A stretch of 64,000 nucleotides of DNA from Oegoconia quadripuncta (taxonomy: Eukaryota; Arthropoda; Insecta; Lepidoptera; Autostichidae), in contig OX438741.1 in NCBI GenBank assembly GCA_949316235.1, forward strand, positions 13,083,124 to 13,147,123, given 5' to 3'. The position numbers and the translations under genes were made by a program. The notes below the pieces were generated by a model. The model made no database searches. It saw only the letters and a program-made list of their open reading frames with translations, and had not been told where the DNA came from. Shown in pieces: positions 19,652 to 30,254 of the stretch (position 1 is its first letter; each line of letters begins with the position of its first letter).

Positions 19652-19880
19652 TGACCTGCCCTTATCCCACTCTAGGTGGGGTTGACATTACTTTGTTATT
19701 GTATTCCTCTGCAAGTCTCCTCTATCAGCCGTCATCTCCGTACTCAACCCCTTTCACACCCATACATTCCTTACGCAGTATATCCACACCTCACTCGGTC
19801 TTCCTCTACCTCTGTATTACTGATGGGCTCACTGACATGGGCTCACTACTCATTATCCATTGGGCAACAGATTTGCCAGC
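19652..19880 (-). pseudogene. RTE-like LINE 3' end, decayed
   Basis: The plus strand carries CCTGCCCTTATCCCACTCTA, CTCTATCAGCCGTCATCTCC and GGTCTTCCTCTACCTCTGTA, matching the better preserved minus-strand element at 61118-61541. Coding capacity is lost. Confidence 0.65.
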
Positions 19881-20394
19881 TCCAGAGAACCGGAGAAGAT
19901 GGCTATACGATTCTGACTCTCATCATTCAGCTGGACTTGCACCTACAGAGCCTCCCGATCCGTCTCTGTAAATATATAACAAATGGCTCCACTCGGAGCC
20001 AATTTACCACAAGTATTGGACCTTATGTCCACATACTCCAATTCCATTAATTTATAATATTCTTGTTTTCCTAATACAAGCTTTATTTATATCTCTTCCG
20101 AAACATCCTCCTCTTTCGTAGCCGCTAATAAAACTCAACGTTGTAGCAGTTGCGTAGTATGCGTAGCAGCTGCTACGAACCCAATACGCCGTGTTCCAAG
20201 TCCATACATAATTACGTCCTTAAAGTCACAACCTCTATTCCAAATGGGTTGTTTAGAGATATCCCAAATTGGATCGTTTTTGTGTATCAATTATTGAAAT
20301 TTCTATGCTTGAAACAACATCTACTGTTCACCTTTCGGTACAGAAATACACACGTGACAGAAGATAAACACATCGCCGATAAAACGTGAAAGTT
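19881..20394. other. Unassigned stretch
   Basis: Nothing recognised. Open frames here are incidental continuations from the RTE debris. Confidence 0.4.
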
Positions 20395-20480
20395 TTTTGA
20401 TGTAAAGTCCCATAGTCGGCTCTTACGACACCCACGAGAAGAGACGGGTTAGTTGTATTCTTTTTGCGTGCTGAAACCAC
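20395..20480 (+). repeat. Dispersed retroelement 3'-end-like repeat
   Basis: AAAGTCCCATAGTCGGCTCT, then CACCCACGAGAAGAGACGG and ATTCTTTT, matches the end of the GC-rich unit at 35440-35890. Confidence 0.5.
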
Positions 20481-20524
20481 AAGGCAACGTGTAATATTTC
20501 AATATATAATTTTTCTCACGATAA

Positions 20525-20765
20525 AAATCAAAATCAAAAACATATTTATTTCGTAAGAAAAAAATTATCACTTGAGAACGTCACATTTTTTATCTTATTA
20601 TTAAAGTTTTTGACATTATTGCTCATTCACAAAGCTGATTCCCCAGAGGAGAACGAGCAAGAAACTCAAGGGTTGCTCTTTTAAATAAGTCTGGGTTACA
20701 ATGATGGTTTTGAATTTCTTTAAAGGTAAATTTTGAATGTTCACTGGAACCTTATAAAATATAAT
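20525..20765 (-). mobile_element. Retroposon E, minus strand
   Basis: The left end is the complement of a GATTTTGATTTT tail. It continues with TATTTATTTCGTAAG, ATCACTTGAGAACGTCACAT, GAACGAGCAAGAAACTC and GGTAAATTTTGAATGTTCAC. The most complete copy of family E here, and the reference for 54885-55600. Confidence 0.65.
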
Positions 20766-21559
20766 ACAGGATTAGATCAATCTTTAGGCAACTTCCATCT
20801 AGGCATCGCGAAATTCTTATGACAAGTTTCCGAACTTAAATAGATTGATTGAAGCTTCCAGATAGCAATTTAATGAAACCCCAAATAAATGAGTCAGTTT
20901 TCTTGAAATTGATGGAGGCCCCTCAATGTTTGTTTTGACAACCTTGACGCAAAGGACTCAGGAAGCCAATGATGAGGGCTTTTGTATTTAGAGCAAGTAC
21001 TAAGCTTTGTCTGTTATTGGAACGGATAATTAAATGTCAAAGCAATAGTGCTGTTTACAATTATAAATACCCAAAATATAGGGTGTTGAGAGCAGTGGCT
21101 TAAAAATTGCTAATAGAAGGTTAATTACGTCGAACTTGTATTGGTACTGGATGGGGGTAGTCACGTGAGATGTTTTTCTTTTTTTTTTATTAACCCATTT
21201 TACTATGTAAAATGTAAGTTAGGTTATATTTCTTTTTATTTTTATTGTATTTTCTGTCAGCTTGTTTTTAGCAATTTTATTATATCTAATATGGATTTTT
21301 ACAATCTGAAATAAAGCTTTATTATTATTATTATTATAAATGAGAAAAAATACAAGTACAAAATAATAACTTACTCTTTAAGCAATCTTCGCATCTGTTT
21401 AGAATATTTTCGGTTCATATGAATCAGCTGTCTAAGCCATGAATTTCAAGGAAAACTTATAATTTGCTAGGATAGGCACTGCCTTTCTTTCTGCCTTTAA
21501 AGGGACGGCATGCCACTGGTTGGATAAACATTCTGAAACCGCCTTTAGTATGAAAGTCC
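20766..21559. other. Unassigned stretch
   Basis: Nothing recognised except a TTATTATTATTATTATAA run at about 21320. Confidence 0.4.
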
Positions 21560-21785
21560 AACAATTTTCTGCTGAATTCGGCTATGGTTCCTAGTGGAAA
21601 GTTGGTCGTAATCAGGAGTGGAGTCACCAGACGAAAATTGTTGGTTTTCCATACTAAAGGTGATTTTAGAATGGTTTACCTTGTATTGGGTAATCGAAAA
21701 ATTTTTTCATCGAATTCGACTATGGTTCCTTGGGGTAAGTTGATAGTACTCAGGAGTGGAATCACCAGTTAATGGGGATTACACG
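21560..21785 (+). repeat. Repeat N, two direct units
   Basis: Units at 21570-21640 and 21712-21785 both contain CGAATTC or GAATTCGGC, CTATGGTTCCT, AAGTTG and GGAGTGGA[G/A]TCACCAG. Arranged head-to-tail, unlike the inverted pair at 13803-13985. Confidence 0.6.
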
Positions 21786-21837
21786 AATTCAAATTCACTC
21801 TGTATATTGCCTGAAATCAAATTGCCTGAAAAAATAT

Positions 21838-21952
21838 TGCCTCAAAGGCCGGCAACGCAGACGCTTTTGGTGTTGCGGGTGTCCATGGGCGGCGGTGATT
21901 GCTTTCCATCAGGTGACCCGCATGCTAGTTTGCCGCCCTCGCATAAAAAAAA
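21838..21952 (+). mobile_element. LINE-1 3' end, very short
   Basis: Begins in the final codons (AAAGGCCGGCAACGCAG, GGTGTCCATGGGCGGCGG) and includes the 3' UTR TTGCTTTCCATCAGGTGACC and an A run. About 115 bp. Confidence 0.8.
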
Positions 21953-22576
21953 ACCAATTGCCATATAGTCTTAAAAAGGCATATATAAATAAAGATAAAG
22001 TCAAAACTATGTTAAAAAACTATTTTATGAAAAATAACGATATAAGCTATATTTTGTAACTAAAATATATATAATGCATTGTATACACAACCAGATAGAA
22101 TTGTGAACTCACCATCTACACATAAACCGAATAGGTTTCCGTAAGATGGATATACAAAGATTTGTAATTTTTGTTTAAGTATTTTGATCAATAAATAAAA
22201 TATATACTATATATAAATTAAAATTTATATTAAAATATAACGTAACTTAAAATTAAGTACAAAATTAGTATTTGCTAAAGAACAGATTGGCTGGGCGTAC
22301 ACAAAGCTAAAAACAATTTCATTAAGACTGAATATTGACTAGATCATGGAACCTATAATACGATATGTATACATACTAACATACTTAGATACATACATAA
22401 ACATAAATGTATATTATACAAAACAATGTATATATACAAAAGGCGAGCTTATCTCTATAAAAGATCTCTTCCAACAAACCCTCGTAATAAGACAATTGCG
22501 GAGTAATTTACAAGTAGACAAAGAATATACTTACAAAAACAGAGGAGTCATTTAACGGTATATGACTCATGTAATA
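21953..22576. other. Unassigned AT-rich stretch
   Basis: Low-complexity AT sequence with no recognisable element. Confidence 0.4.
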
Positions 22577-22743
22577 AATAAACTAGATAACGGATAAACA
22601 TACATAAATATTTATATAAACAACCAGACCTCGGGAATAAATGTTGGTATTCATCGCACAAACATTTACCCTGCACGGCATTCGAACCCGCAACCGTTGG
22701 TTTCGCTGACAGGATCACTATCCACTACACCAATCGGTCGTCG
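22577..22743 (-). mobile_element. SINE-A, lacking its tail
   Basis: The minus-strand head at right has GCGGGTTCGAATGCCGTG (box B with one change) and CACTATCCACTACACCAATC. The element stops at about 22577, before the GTCCCAAACTAAGC segment. Confidence 0.8.
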
Positions 22744-22834
22744 CACTGTTTTGTACTTAACAAAACTGGGTTTTCTTATTGTTTGTTTTGCAATGAGTAG
22801 CAAAATTTCTTAATTTTAATATGGGCGCTCCATA

Positions 22835-23020
22835 GAATCGAACGCTAGCAGCGGCTAAGAAACTTGGCGATATTTCACACCAAAACAACTTTTGGTGCTT
22901 TAACAGGCTCATGTCCGCTCGTGCATGGAATACCGCTGTCATCTCTGGGATGGTTCAGCCAAGTACCAACTAGCTAGATTGTGGTCAAACGCGAATCCAG
23001 TCAATCACAAAAAAAAAAAT
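22835..23020 (+). pseudogene. LINE-2 with internal deletion
   Basis: Encodes remnants of the YFTPKQLL..SCMEYCCHLW region (GATATTTCACACCAAAACAA, TCGTGCATGGAATACCGCTG). It jumps at CCAAGTACCAACTAGCT to the 3' terminus AGATTGTGGTCAAACGCG and an A run. The central C-terminal coding segment is deleted. Confidence 0.65.
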
Positions 23021-23037
23021 AAAAAAAAAAACTATTT

Positions 23038-23200
23038 CTAAAATAATTTTCGTTAACTTCGTAGCAAAGTATTGTCTTTTTTATATTGTTTTAAGGTTCA
23101 AATGAAAGTTACCATATTTATCTTAACTTATGCAGGGATCCTGTACACACACATGGCCAGAACACGTTTAATTTCAAACTTTTTTAATTACAGTACGAAG
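23038..23200 (+). repeat. Repeat P, follows LINE-2
   Basis: TTCGTTAACTTCGTAGCAAA, GGTTCAAATGAAAGTTACCA, GGGATCCTGTACACACACAT and AGAACACGTTTAATT recur at 41512-41670. Both copies lie directly downstream of a LINE-2 3' end. Confidence 0.7.
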
Positions 23201-23829
23201 GGTTACATGTCCTTTATAAATCGCAATTTACCCGGAAAACGGATGAGCATATGGACAATAAGGCTTTCGTGTTAGATTCTCCATTGCAATGTAACCCAAA
23301 AAAGGCCCGAAGGTATAATCAAAGGACTTTTTGATCCTAACATGACGGAGCCAATCTTCACATCTTGGCTGATAAGTATTGACCCATATCACTGTCGAAG
23401 GGTAATAAAATAATATTACATCTGCTCTCAGTGTTGCCAGGGTAAAAGGTTTTATACAATTTTCATTTCGGTGACATATTTTCTGTGATACTTATAATAA
23501 TTATTTATTTCTATTTTTATTTATTCGGAAAACCAACAGCTACAATAACACTAATGGAAACTATTCTAGGAAACGGAGAGCCAATTACAGGTCCTCACAA
23601 ATAGAAATACATTGTATAATTCAATAACATGCATTATCAATCACACTTGTACATGTTTTGCCCTTGCGGTAGGTACATATACCAGATTCAAACATCGTCA
23701 AAAAAAAAGAAAAACAATTGATTTATAAATTAAATTAAGCCATCAAAGAATTGTTGATTTAATTGACGCCTCGCTGACATAAAACTAGATAAAAAACTAT
23801 TATAAATATCACAACAACACCGGAGGACA
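23201..23829. other. Unassigned stretch
   Basis: Nothing recognised. Confidence 0.4.
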
Positions 23830-23905
23830 GGGAGGAAAGGATATACGGGGGAAGGCTTATATCCCTACAGTGGTATGTTTACGGGCTGATGATGATGACT
23901 AGCTG
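23830..23905 (+). mobile_element. SINE-D terminus
   Basis: GGGGAAGGCTTATATCCCTA, then CAGTGGTATGTTTACGGGCT and GATGATGATGA, is the SINE-D 3' end only. Confidence 0.65.
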
Positions 23906-24105
23906 TTATCCCCGACTTCGACCGCGTACATTTCGTTCTACCAAATACGTCACTCTATGATTCAAAATTATTCCCTACAGGAACCAGTCACTTTTCCGGG
24001 ATAAAAGTAGCCTATATGTTAAGCCAGGTACAAATCTGTCTACCAACCAAATTTCAACCAAATCTGTCAAATTATAGGCGTGAAGAGGTAACAAACATAC
24101 ATACA

Positions 24106-24435
24106 CCGCCTCTGTGGCTCAATGTAAACAACATTAGGTTTATGATTCGGAGGTCGCGGGTTCGATCCCCAGCGGGGTACATGTTTAAGTACTCGGTTTG
24201 GTTGGTGGTAGGGCATTTTAAATGTCCGCCTGGCTAGCTACCACCATCTTATCTAAATCTGCCGCCAAGCAGCAATGTTAATAGCATTGTTGTGTTCCGG
24301 TTGTCAGAGATAAGATAGCCAGTCCTCCAAATGTGTTGGGGTTTCCGGGTCAGTACGCTTCCACCTTCGACCTCATCGACACTTAACATCAGGTGTGATT
24401 GAGGTCAAGTACCAAACCGTTGTGCATAAAAAAAA
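24106..24435 (+). mobile_element. SINE-B, full length (reference copy)
   Basis: tRNA-like head CCGCCTCTGTGGCTCAATG (degenerate box A), AAACAACATTAGGTTTATGA, box B CGCGGGTTCGATCCCCAGCG. The body includes ACTCGGTTTGGTTGGTGG, GCTAGCTACCACCATCTTAT, GTTAATAGCATTGTTGTG and GATAGCCAGTC, ending ACATCAGGTGTGATTGAGG, then CCGTTGTGCAT and an A run. This is the commonest repeat in the window. Confidence 0.9.
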
Positions 24436-24611
24436 TACAAACTTTCGCATTTATAATACCTATTAGTTAGGGTTAGGACTAGTTAGGATAGTCCCAACTA
24501 ATAGGGATTGGGATAAGTAATAATTAATATAAATGTCCCATTGTTGACAAATTGCGAGAACTGGGAATTAAAAAAAACGTGAGTGAGTAGGTATTGTATT
24601 TGTATTTATGT

Positions 24612-24870
24612 GGGTGCACCGTGGTGTGGGACGCAACTTGTGCGGATACTTTGGCACCATCTCATATACGAGGTACTGCGTAAAGAGCTGGAACCGCGGC
24701 TGAACAAGCTCAAAATCATAAGCGCTGTAATTATGCGTCAATCTCTATAAACCACGAGTTTGCGGGGCTTGCAGTGAGGACATTGAGCTCTTGGCCAGGT
24801 CAGGTTTTTGTGTCAGTACACAAAAAAATTGTAAAGGATTTCATCAAGGATCCATTAGACAGGTCCATGC
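24612..24870 (+). pseudogene. Non-LTR retroelement C-terminal domain fragment
   Basis: One frame reads GCTVVWDATCADTLAPSHI, then a stop, then RAGTAAEQAQNHKRCNYASI and EFAGLAVRTLSSWPGQ. From memory this matches a conserved WDATC.DTLAPSHL segment found near the C-terminus of some metazoan reverse-transcriptase proteins. It is interrupted by TAA and by 3' decay. I cannot name the element. Confidence 0.55.
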
Positions 24871-25130
24871 CTCTGGAGAACTCCCCTTATTTAACTGCGA
24901 CGCGCCAGTGTATTCGGAGTTCAAAAGTCAGACAGTTGAATAATAATAAAGACCTAGTGTTTGATACACACTTACATACCCACTCAACCGTCCGTGGTTA
25001 TACCTGTAACCAAAAAAAGAAACCAGTCTACTGTCCGCGGTTACAACTGTACTCATAGCGCGCTATCTTCGTGCGGTTAGAAACAATCCCTCCTATTATA
25101 CACATACAATACCTACTCACTCACATGTAA

Positions 25131-25345
25131 AAATAAAATATTTCGGAAACTTACACCGATCATTTAGTTCCAAACTAAGCACAGCTGATATTGATATAAC
25201 GGATAAACATACATAAATATTTATATTAACATCCATGACTCGGAAATGAATGATCGTATTCATGACACAAACATTTACCCCTCGCGGGAATCAAATCCGC
25301 AACCGTTGGTTTCGCTTACAGGGTCACTATCCACTACACGAATCT
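25131..25345 (-). mobile_element. SINE-A, diverged
   Basis: The minus-strand head at right contains GCGGATTTGATTCCCGCG (box B altered) and CACTATCCACTACACGAA. The body includes TTAGTTCCAAACTAAGCACA. Confidence 0.8.
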
Positions 25346-25791
25346 TACTCGTACATTCAAAATGCTTGAAGTATTGAAATATGACGTACTTACCTCGTCC
25401 ACTCCCGTCTCCTCTATTTAGTTTCTGTAACTTCAGGAAAATAATTATATTTATGGCAATACAGAGTGATCCGTTCCAATAATTTTGTATTTGTACTGAC
25501 GTAATTTGCGAATTTGTCCGCGGAACGTTCCTATGACATGGGTATATCTTTAGTTGTAGTGACAAAGCTGCAAAGTCACTAGGGGTATGTTATTTGGGGA
25601 ACGACGTCCTCCATTCAGTACCTACAAAGGTCCTTCAAAAACTAATGTATTTTAAGAGTGTTTATTTCTGCCAGTGGCGCCTTCATTGGATAAATTAATT
25701 ATCAATAAATACAGCGTAAATAAAAAAAATATTGCTCTCACCTGCCTCGAGAAGCCTAAAATCTAATTATACATAATACCTAAATAGCTTT
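25346..25791. other. Unassigned stretch
   Basis: No element recognised. Confidence 0.4.
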
Positions 25792-26070
25792 CATCATCTC
25801 AGCCCGTAAACATTCCACTGCAGGGATATATAATAGGCCTTCCCTCATTTATGAGGGAGTATGGGCCATAGTCCACCACGCTGGCCCAATGCGGGTTGAG
25901 GACTTGAGATGCATTTGAATTTTTATTTCTCAGGCATGCGGTTTCTTTACGATGTTTTCCTTCACAGTTTAAGAACAGTCGGATAAATGCACATAAGTAA
26001 TTAAATTAAAAACTCATGAGTAGATGGCCTGCTGGGAATCGAAACCGGACCTCCCAAATTGGGAGACCGA
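25792..26070 (-). mobile_element. SINE-D
   Basis: From the terminus (CATCATCTCAGCCCGTAAAC, GCAGGGATATA) to the tRNA-like head, where box B is CGGTTTCGATTCCCAGCAGG and CTCCCAATTTGGGAG is retained. It stops before box A, where repeat K begins. Confidence 0.85.
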
Positions 26071-26195
26071 ATTTTTAATAATATTAGTGGCCACCTGACA
26101 GTCGGTGTTTTAAGCCTGCCTGCTGACTTGGCTTGACGACTATCTTCAATTGAAAACAACCGAAACCGACTAGGTATACAACACTCGTATTAAAA
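26071..26195. repeat. Repeat K, second copy
   Basis: GACTTGGCTTGACGACTATC, then TTCAATTGAAAACAACCG and ACACTCGTATTAAA, matches 10370-10455. Confidence 0.45.
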
Positions 26196-26654
26196 TTTCA
26201 CCAATGCTCAATTCAAGAGTAACGCGAAAAACGAACCGCTACGCTACGATATAAAAGTATCTTTTAGAAGAACTAAAAGATTTAATATAATACTTCGAGG
26301 CCGATGATGTAGTCTTTATGTTTGTTGTTATGGTGGTATTTGTGTAGTAATTTAATAACGGTAACTATTCATATTTATGTTATACTTGTATACTAAATAT
26401 TTATGTATTTATTATCTTCTTTGTCAACATTCACACACTGCACTATTACAATGACACAATACTTTCCCGCTATATAACATGCACATATTAGTAATACACA
26501 CTCTTTTACATAGCTTTCCTCTCCCAGGGTGGGCCGGAAGAACAGCGCCCAGTTCCTGGAACTGAGCATAATGCTGAGTCCCACTCCTCTTTGCCACAGT
26601 GGCACTCAACATTTACTGTGTTTATTTTTATATGTTTTGTAGTTTGTTTTTTTT
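26196..26654. other. Unassigned stretch
   Basis: Overlapping short minus-strand frames at 26393-26612 show no motif. Confidence 0.4.
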
Positions 26655-26765
26655 TTAGAATTAACTGGATTCGCGTTTGACCACAATCTCACCTGATGGA
26701 AAGTGACGATGCGGTTTGTTTGTTTGTTTGTTTTTTTGTTTTGTTTGTTTGTTTGTCTTTTTAAT
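26655..26765 (-). mobile_element. LINE-2 3' terminus with GTTT microsatellite
   Basis: ACTGGATTCGCGTTTGACCA, then CAATCTCACCTGATGGAAAG, is the complement of the LINE-2 terminus. It runs into a GTTT repeat at 26717-26757 instead of coding sequence. Confidence 0.6.
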
Positions 26766-27083
26766 GTGTTATATGATAAGTTTTTTTTGTACATTCAATG
26801 TGTGCCCACTTGTGGCGAATAAACCGTTTACTTCTTCTTCTTCTACACCATGAGTATTCATTAAGCAGTAACTTCGTTACTCCAATACTTTAACCTTAAT
26901 AAGTCAAGTTACTGTAGTAGTAATAATAATAACCGAAAAGTTCGCCTTATTCACCCAATTTGGCTAACTAGGCGAAAGTTTGAACTGTACGTGTCAACGC
27001 GTATGGAATACAGCAATGATGTAGGAGCGTTGAAATATGAGGTCAGTCCTTTTGCTTTATTAATGTGTGAGAAAAAAGCGAGA
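26766..27083. other. Unassigned stretch
   Basis: Nothing recognised. TTCTTCTTCTTCTAC near 26832 resembles the trailing end of a LINE such as that at 28400, in reverse. Confidence 0.35.
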
Positions 27084-27634
27084 GCGTCGGTGGCTCAGCG
27101 GTTAAAACGCGGTCTCCCAATTTAGGAGGGGTTCAATTCCCAGGCAGGCCATGTACCAATGAGTTTTTAAATCTTATATACATTTATCCGACTGCTCTTG
27201 CACGGTGAAAGAAAACATTGCGAGGAAACTTGCATGCCTGAGAATAAAAATTCAAATAAATAAAATATCCTTAGACATATACACAGCGTCATCTAGTTCC
27301 ACACTAAGCAACTATAGGCTTGTGTTGTGGATACCAGATGGTTGATATACTACATAAATACATTTTTTTTGTAAATAAATTCTTATTATAAATGAAAACA
27401 TCCATAACTCGAGTATACATGTCCGTATTTATCACACAAACATATGCCTCCAGCGGGATTCGAACCAGCAACCTTTATAGTGGTCAGAGTTGCTAACCAC
27501 TACACCAAACAGGTAGTCAAAGGTATGTGAGATCGCCAAACCCGCATTGGGCCAGCGTAGTGGATAATCTCCCTCAATATACGAGGGAAGGCCTATATCC
27601 CAACAGTGGGATGATTACGGGCTGATGATGATGA
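27084..27634 (+). mobile_element. SINE-D split by SINE-C
   Basis: The head, with box A GTGGCTCAGCGG and box B GGTTCAATTCCCAGGCAGG, and first half occupy 27084-27256. The second half (GGTATGTGAGATCG, CGCATTGGGCCAGC, GAAGGCCTATATCCC, GGGCTGATGATGATGA) resumes at 27517. The pieces join in order once the SINE-C is removed. Confidence 0.88.
27257..27516 (-). mobile_element. SINE-C nested in SINE-D
   Basis: Minus-strand SINE-C with box B region GGGATTCGAACCAGC, TCAGAGTTGCTAACCACTAC, and a tail with AATAAAATATCC at left. Flanked by TCAAA at 27252-27256 and 27517-27521. It lacks the CTTTTGG.. bases between box B and the TATAGTGG segment. Confidence 0.88.
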
Positions 27635-27666
27635 ACGAAAAGTATAAGGAAAGTACTTTTTGTTTT

Positions 27667-27888
27667 ATATACACAACGGGTTAGCACTTGACCTCAATCA
27701 CACCTGATGTTAAATGAAGATGAGGTCGAAAGTGGTAGGGTACTGACCCGGAAACCCCATCTTATTTGGGGGACTGGCTATCTTATCTCTGACAACCGGA
27801 ACACAACAATGCTATTAACATTGCTGTTTGGCGGCAGATTTAGATGAGATGGTGGTAGCTAGCCAGGTGGACATTTAAAATGCCCTAC
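27667..27888 (-). mobile_element. SINE-B, head missing
   Basis: Minus strand from ACAACGGGTTAGCACTTGAC to TAAAATGCCCTAC. The tRNA-like head is not present. Confidence 0.82.
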
Positions 27889-28019
27889 TTTTATATTTAA
27901 TACATTTATATTAAAATAAGAACATGGGCAGTTCGCCATCGCCATCGTGGTGATAGGATTGGTCAGACTAGGCCCTGCGTTACGCTAAAATAATGCTTCT
28001 CTTTACTTCCATCTTCATA

Positions 28020-28400
28020 CATCAACCCGTACAAGGTGTGGCTTCGGATGCTCGCTGCAGCCTGTGGCGGCAAAGATACTCTCTTACTCTGTTGCGTCGT
28101 TCCTCCCGCTCAAGAAGTATCTTCCTCCTGGACACGATTTGTCATGGCCAACATGGAAATCCTTAAATCGGCTTCGAACTCAGGTTGGCCGCAACAAAGA
28201 TAATCTGTGCAGGTGGGGCTTCTCCGATTGCGAGAGTGATCGATACGAGTGCGGAGTCTCCCCACAGACAATGGATCACACATATTGTCTTGCCCCGCGT
28301 GTCCCGACAGCTGCACCTTTGACGACCTCCTTAACGCCATAGACAGTGCTGTAAGAGTGGCTAAGTTTTGGTCCAATAAAATGTGAAACTTGCCTCGACA
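28020..28400 (+). pseudogene. LINE C-terminus, cysteine-rich tail
   Basis: Encodes WPTWKSLNRLRTQVGRNKDN, LCRWGFSDCESDRYECG, QTMDHTYC and, in another frame, the CP..CTFDDLLNAID region and KFWSNKM. This is the tail after RNase H in several non-LTR elements, with C..C.CG..Q...H...C spacing. A frameshift lies near CLAPR. It ends in AAGAAGAAGAAG. Confidence 0.7.
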
Positions 28401-28968
28401 CGCAAAGAAGAAGAAGAATCTTCATGTTTAAATAGACTGAAAATAAAGTTGAATTTACAACTCGCGTATTTGATCTTGGAGAGCATTTATCACGATATCG
28501 TATTTCACAAAGTTCGTTAACAGATCGGAAGAACAGAATAATGATTTGTCGGAAGTTTCACTGTTGCTTTTATCTTTCAAACAATACTAAAACGTCTTTT
28601 AAGTTTGATCAGAAAATGCCATCAGCAGGTGGGTTGTTGTTGATGTTTTAAGTTAAGTTAAAACAAAGTAAACAAATAGTTTTAGGTACAAAGCAAGCAA
28701 TACAACCAAAATCAATTTGATTACAAGTTATTGTTTACCTAAACTGTGTTAGAATTATTTAAATTATATCTACTTTGTGAGACACTAGGTGAGCCTGATG
28801 ATCTGAAAACAGGTTTTTACTAATTCGGACAGCAGTCTCTTACAAGGGAAATACCACTATAATCTCTTTAATTTTCAAATTGTTATTAGGAATTACAAAT
28901 TATTATAAGTTTGTTTTGTTGTGTTGTTTTATGTGTTGGTTTTTGTTTTGTGTTTTGTCTAGGTTTAT
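28401..28968. other. Unassigned stretch
   Basis: Nothing recognised. It becomes G/T-rich towards the minisatellite. Confidence 0.4.
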
Positions 28969-29101
28969 GTTATGTATGTGTTATGTCTGTGTTATGTTTG
29001 TATAATGTTCGTGTTATGTTCGTATAATGTTTGTGATTATGTTCGTGATGTGTTCGTGTAATGTTTGTGTTATGCTTATGTTATGTCTGTGTTGTTTCTG
29101 T
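28969..29101 (+). repeat. 11-bp minisatellite, about 12 units
   Basis: Units such as GTTATGTCTGT, GTTATGTTTGT, ATAATGTTCGT and GTAATGTTTGT start every 11 bp from 28969 to 29091, with one 12-bp unit at 29035. Strong purine/pyrimidine strand bias (G/T on plus). The frame at 29061-29279 is a by-product. Confidence 0.85.
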
Positions 29102-29330
29102 TAAATTCGTTTTATGTTTGTGGTACCTTTTGTATTTTGTTTGCGTTATGGTCGTATATTTCCGAATGTTGACTTTTATGATATGGTTCTTAGCCGTGTT
29201 TGGCGTAATCGGTTCGGTGGTTTTGTTGAAATTTAACGTTCAACACAAATGCTTTTATATATCTGGATGTTTTTTTTAGAAATCCTAGAATATAAGATTT
29301 TCTTGAAGGATGGAATCGCGTATAATCATG

Positions 29331-29637
29331 TTTTTTTTTAATGCACAACGGATTAGCACTTGACCTCAATCACACCTGATGATAAGTGAAGATGGTGCCG
29401 AAGGTGGAAGCGTACTGACCCGGTTACCCAAATATTTGGGGAACTGGCTACCTTATCTCTAACAACCGGAACACGACAATGCTAGTTTAGCGGCAGATTT
29501 AGATAGCTAGCCAGGCGGACATTTAAAATGCCCTACCACCAACCAAACCGAGTACTAAACATGTACCCCGCTGGGGATCGAACCCGCCACCTCCGATTCG
29601 TAAACCCTATGTTGTTTACATTGAGCCACGGAGGCGG
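29331..29637 (-). mobile_element. SINE-B, near full length
   Basis: Minus strand from the T run and ATGCACAACGGATTAGCAC to ACATTGAGCCACGGAGGCGG. The region between GCTAGTTT and AGCGGCAGATT is shortened. Confidence 0.88.
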
Positions 29638-30119
29638 TGATATGATAGGTTGTAGTAATATCAATCATTTATTGCACTCATATTATAACAATTTCCTTAT
29701 TTAGTAATTGAGCCATTATTAAGTAGGTGTCAATGTCATTATTTATTGTAAATAGGTACTAATTTTGTCAATATTATAGTTTGAACTTTTATTTAAAACA
29801 AATGGGTACACTTTCTCTCGCTAAGGTATTTTTTTGTATTACAATTTAATTACTTTTATGTAATCTATCTGATTCATGCGGTGTTAACGTATAATTGTTT
29901 ACACATTTAGCTAATAACGAATATACATAGATAGATAGATAGATAGAGCCTTTATTTGTTTCCACAGTCACACACATACATTTAGCTTATACATATTGAT
30001 ACACAGATAAGGTAACACATCAACAACAATAACATAATATTGTAACTCTAACGCATGTGTGTGCTGCAGCAGTACAATAGGTTTCATTACTTCTAAGCGA
30101 TGTAATAAGCGTTTGTATA
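29638..30119. other. Unassigned stretch with GATA microsatellite
   Basis: A short GATA run at 29927-29947. Nothing else recognised. Confidence 0.4.
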
Positions 30120-30180
30120 GCGTTTGTGTCTTTGTGTAGTTTCTGTTAATTGTGCAATAAAGAGTATTTGATTGATTGAT
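30120..30180 (+). mobile_element. Retroposon F-like tail
   Basis: AATTGTGCAATAAAGAGTAT, then TTGATTGATTGAT, is a variant of the F terminus with a TTGA tail, like the minus-strand copy at 55826-55872. Confidence 0.55.
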
Positions 30181-30254
30181 AAATTCATTGAAAAAAACTC
30201 TTGATGCGAAGTGAGTTTCGTTGGTGACCATTTAATTTAAATGTTAGTAGATTA

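Noticed and set aside
24455..24490. Telomere-like TTAGG words
   Set aside because: Only isolated TTAGGGTTAGG text (also near 60205). No array.
29061..29279. 72-codon frame rich in Val, Cys and Leu
   Set aside because: Generated by the 11-bp minisatellite.
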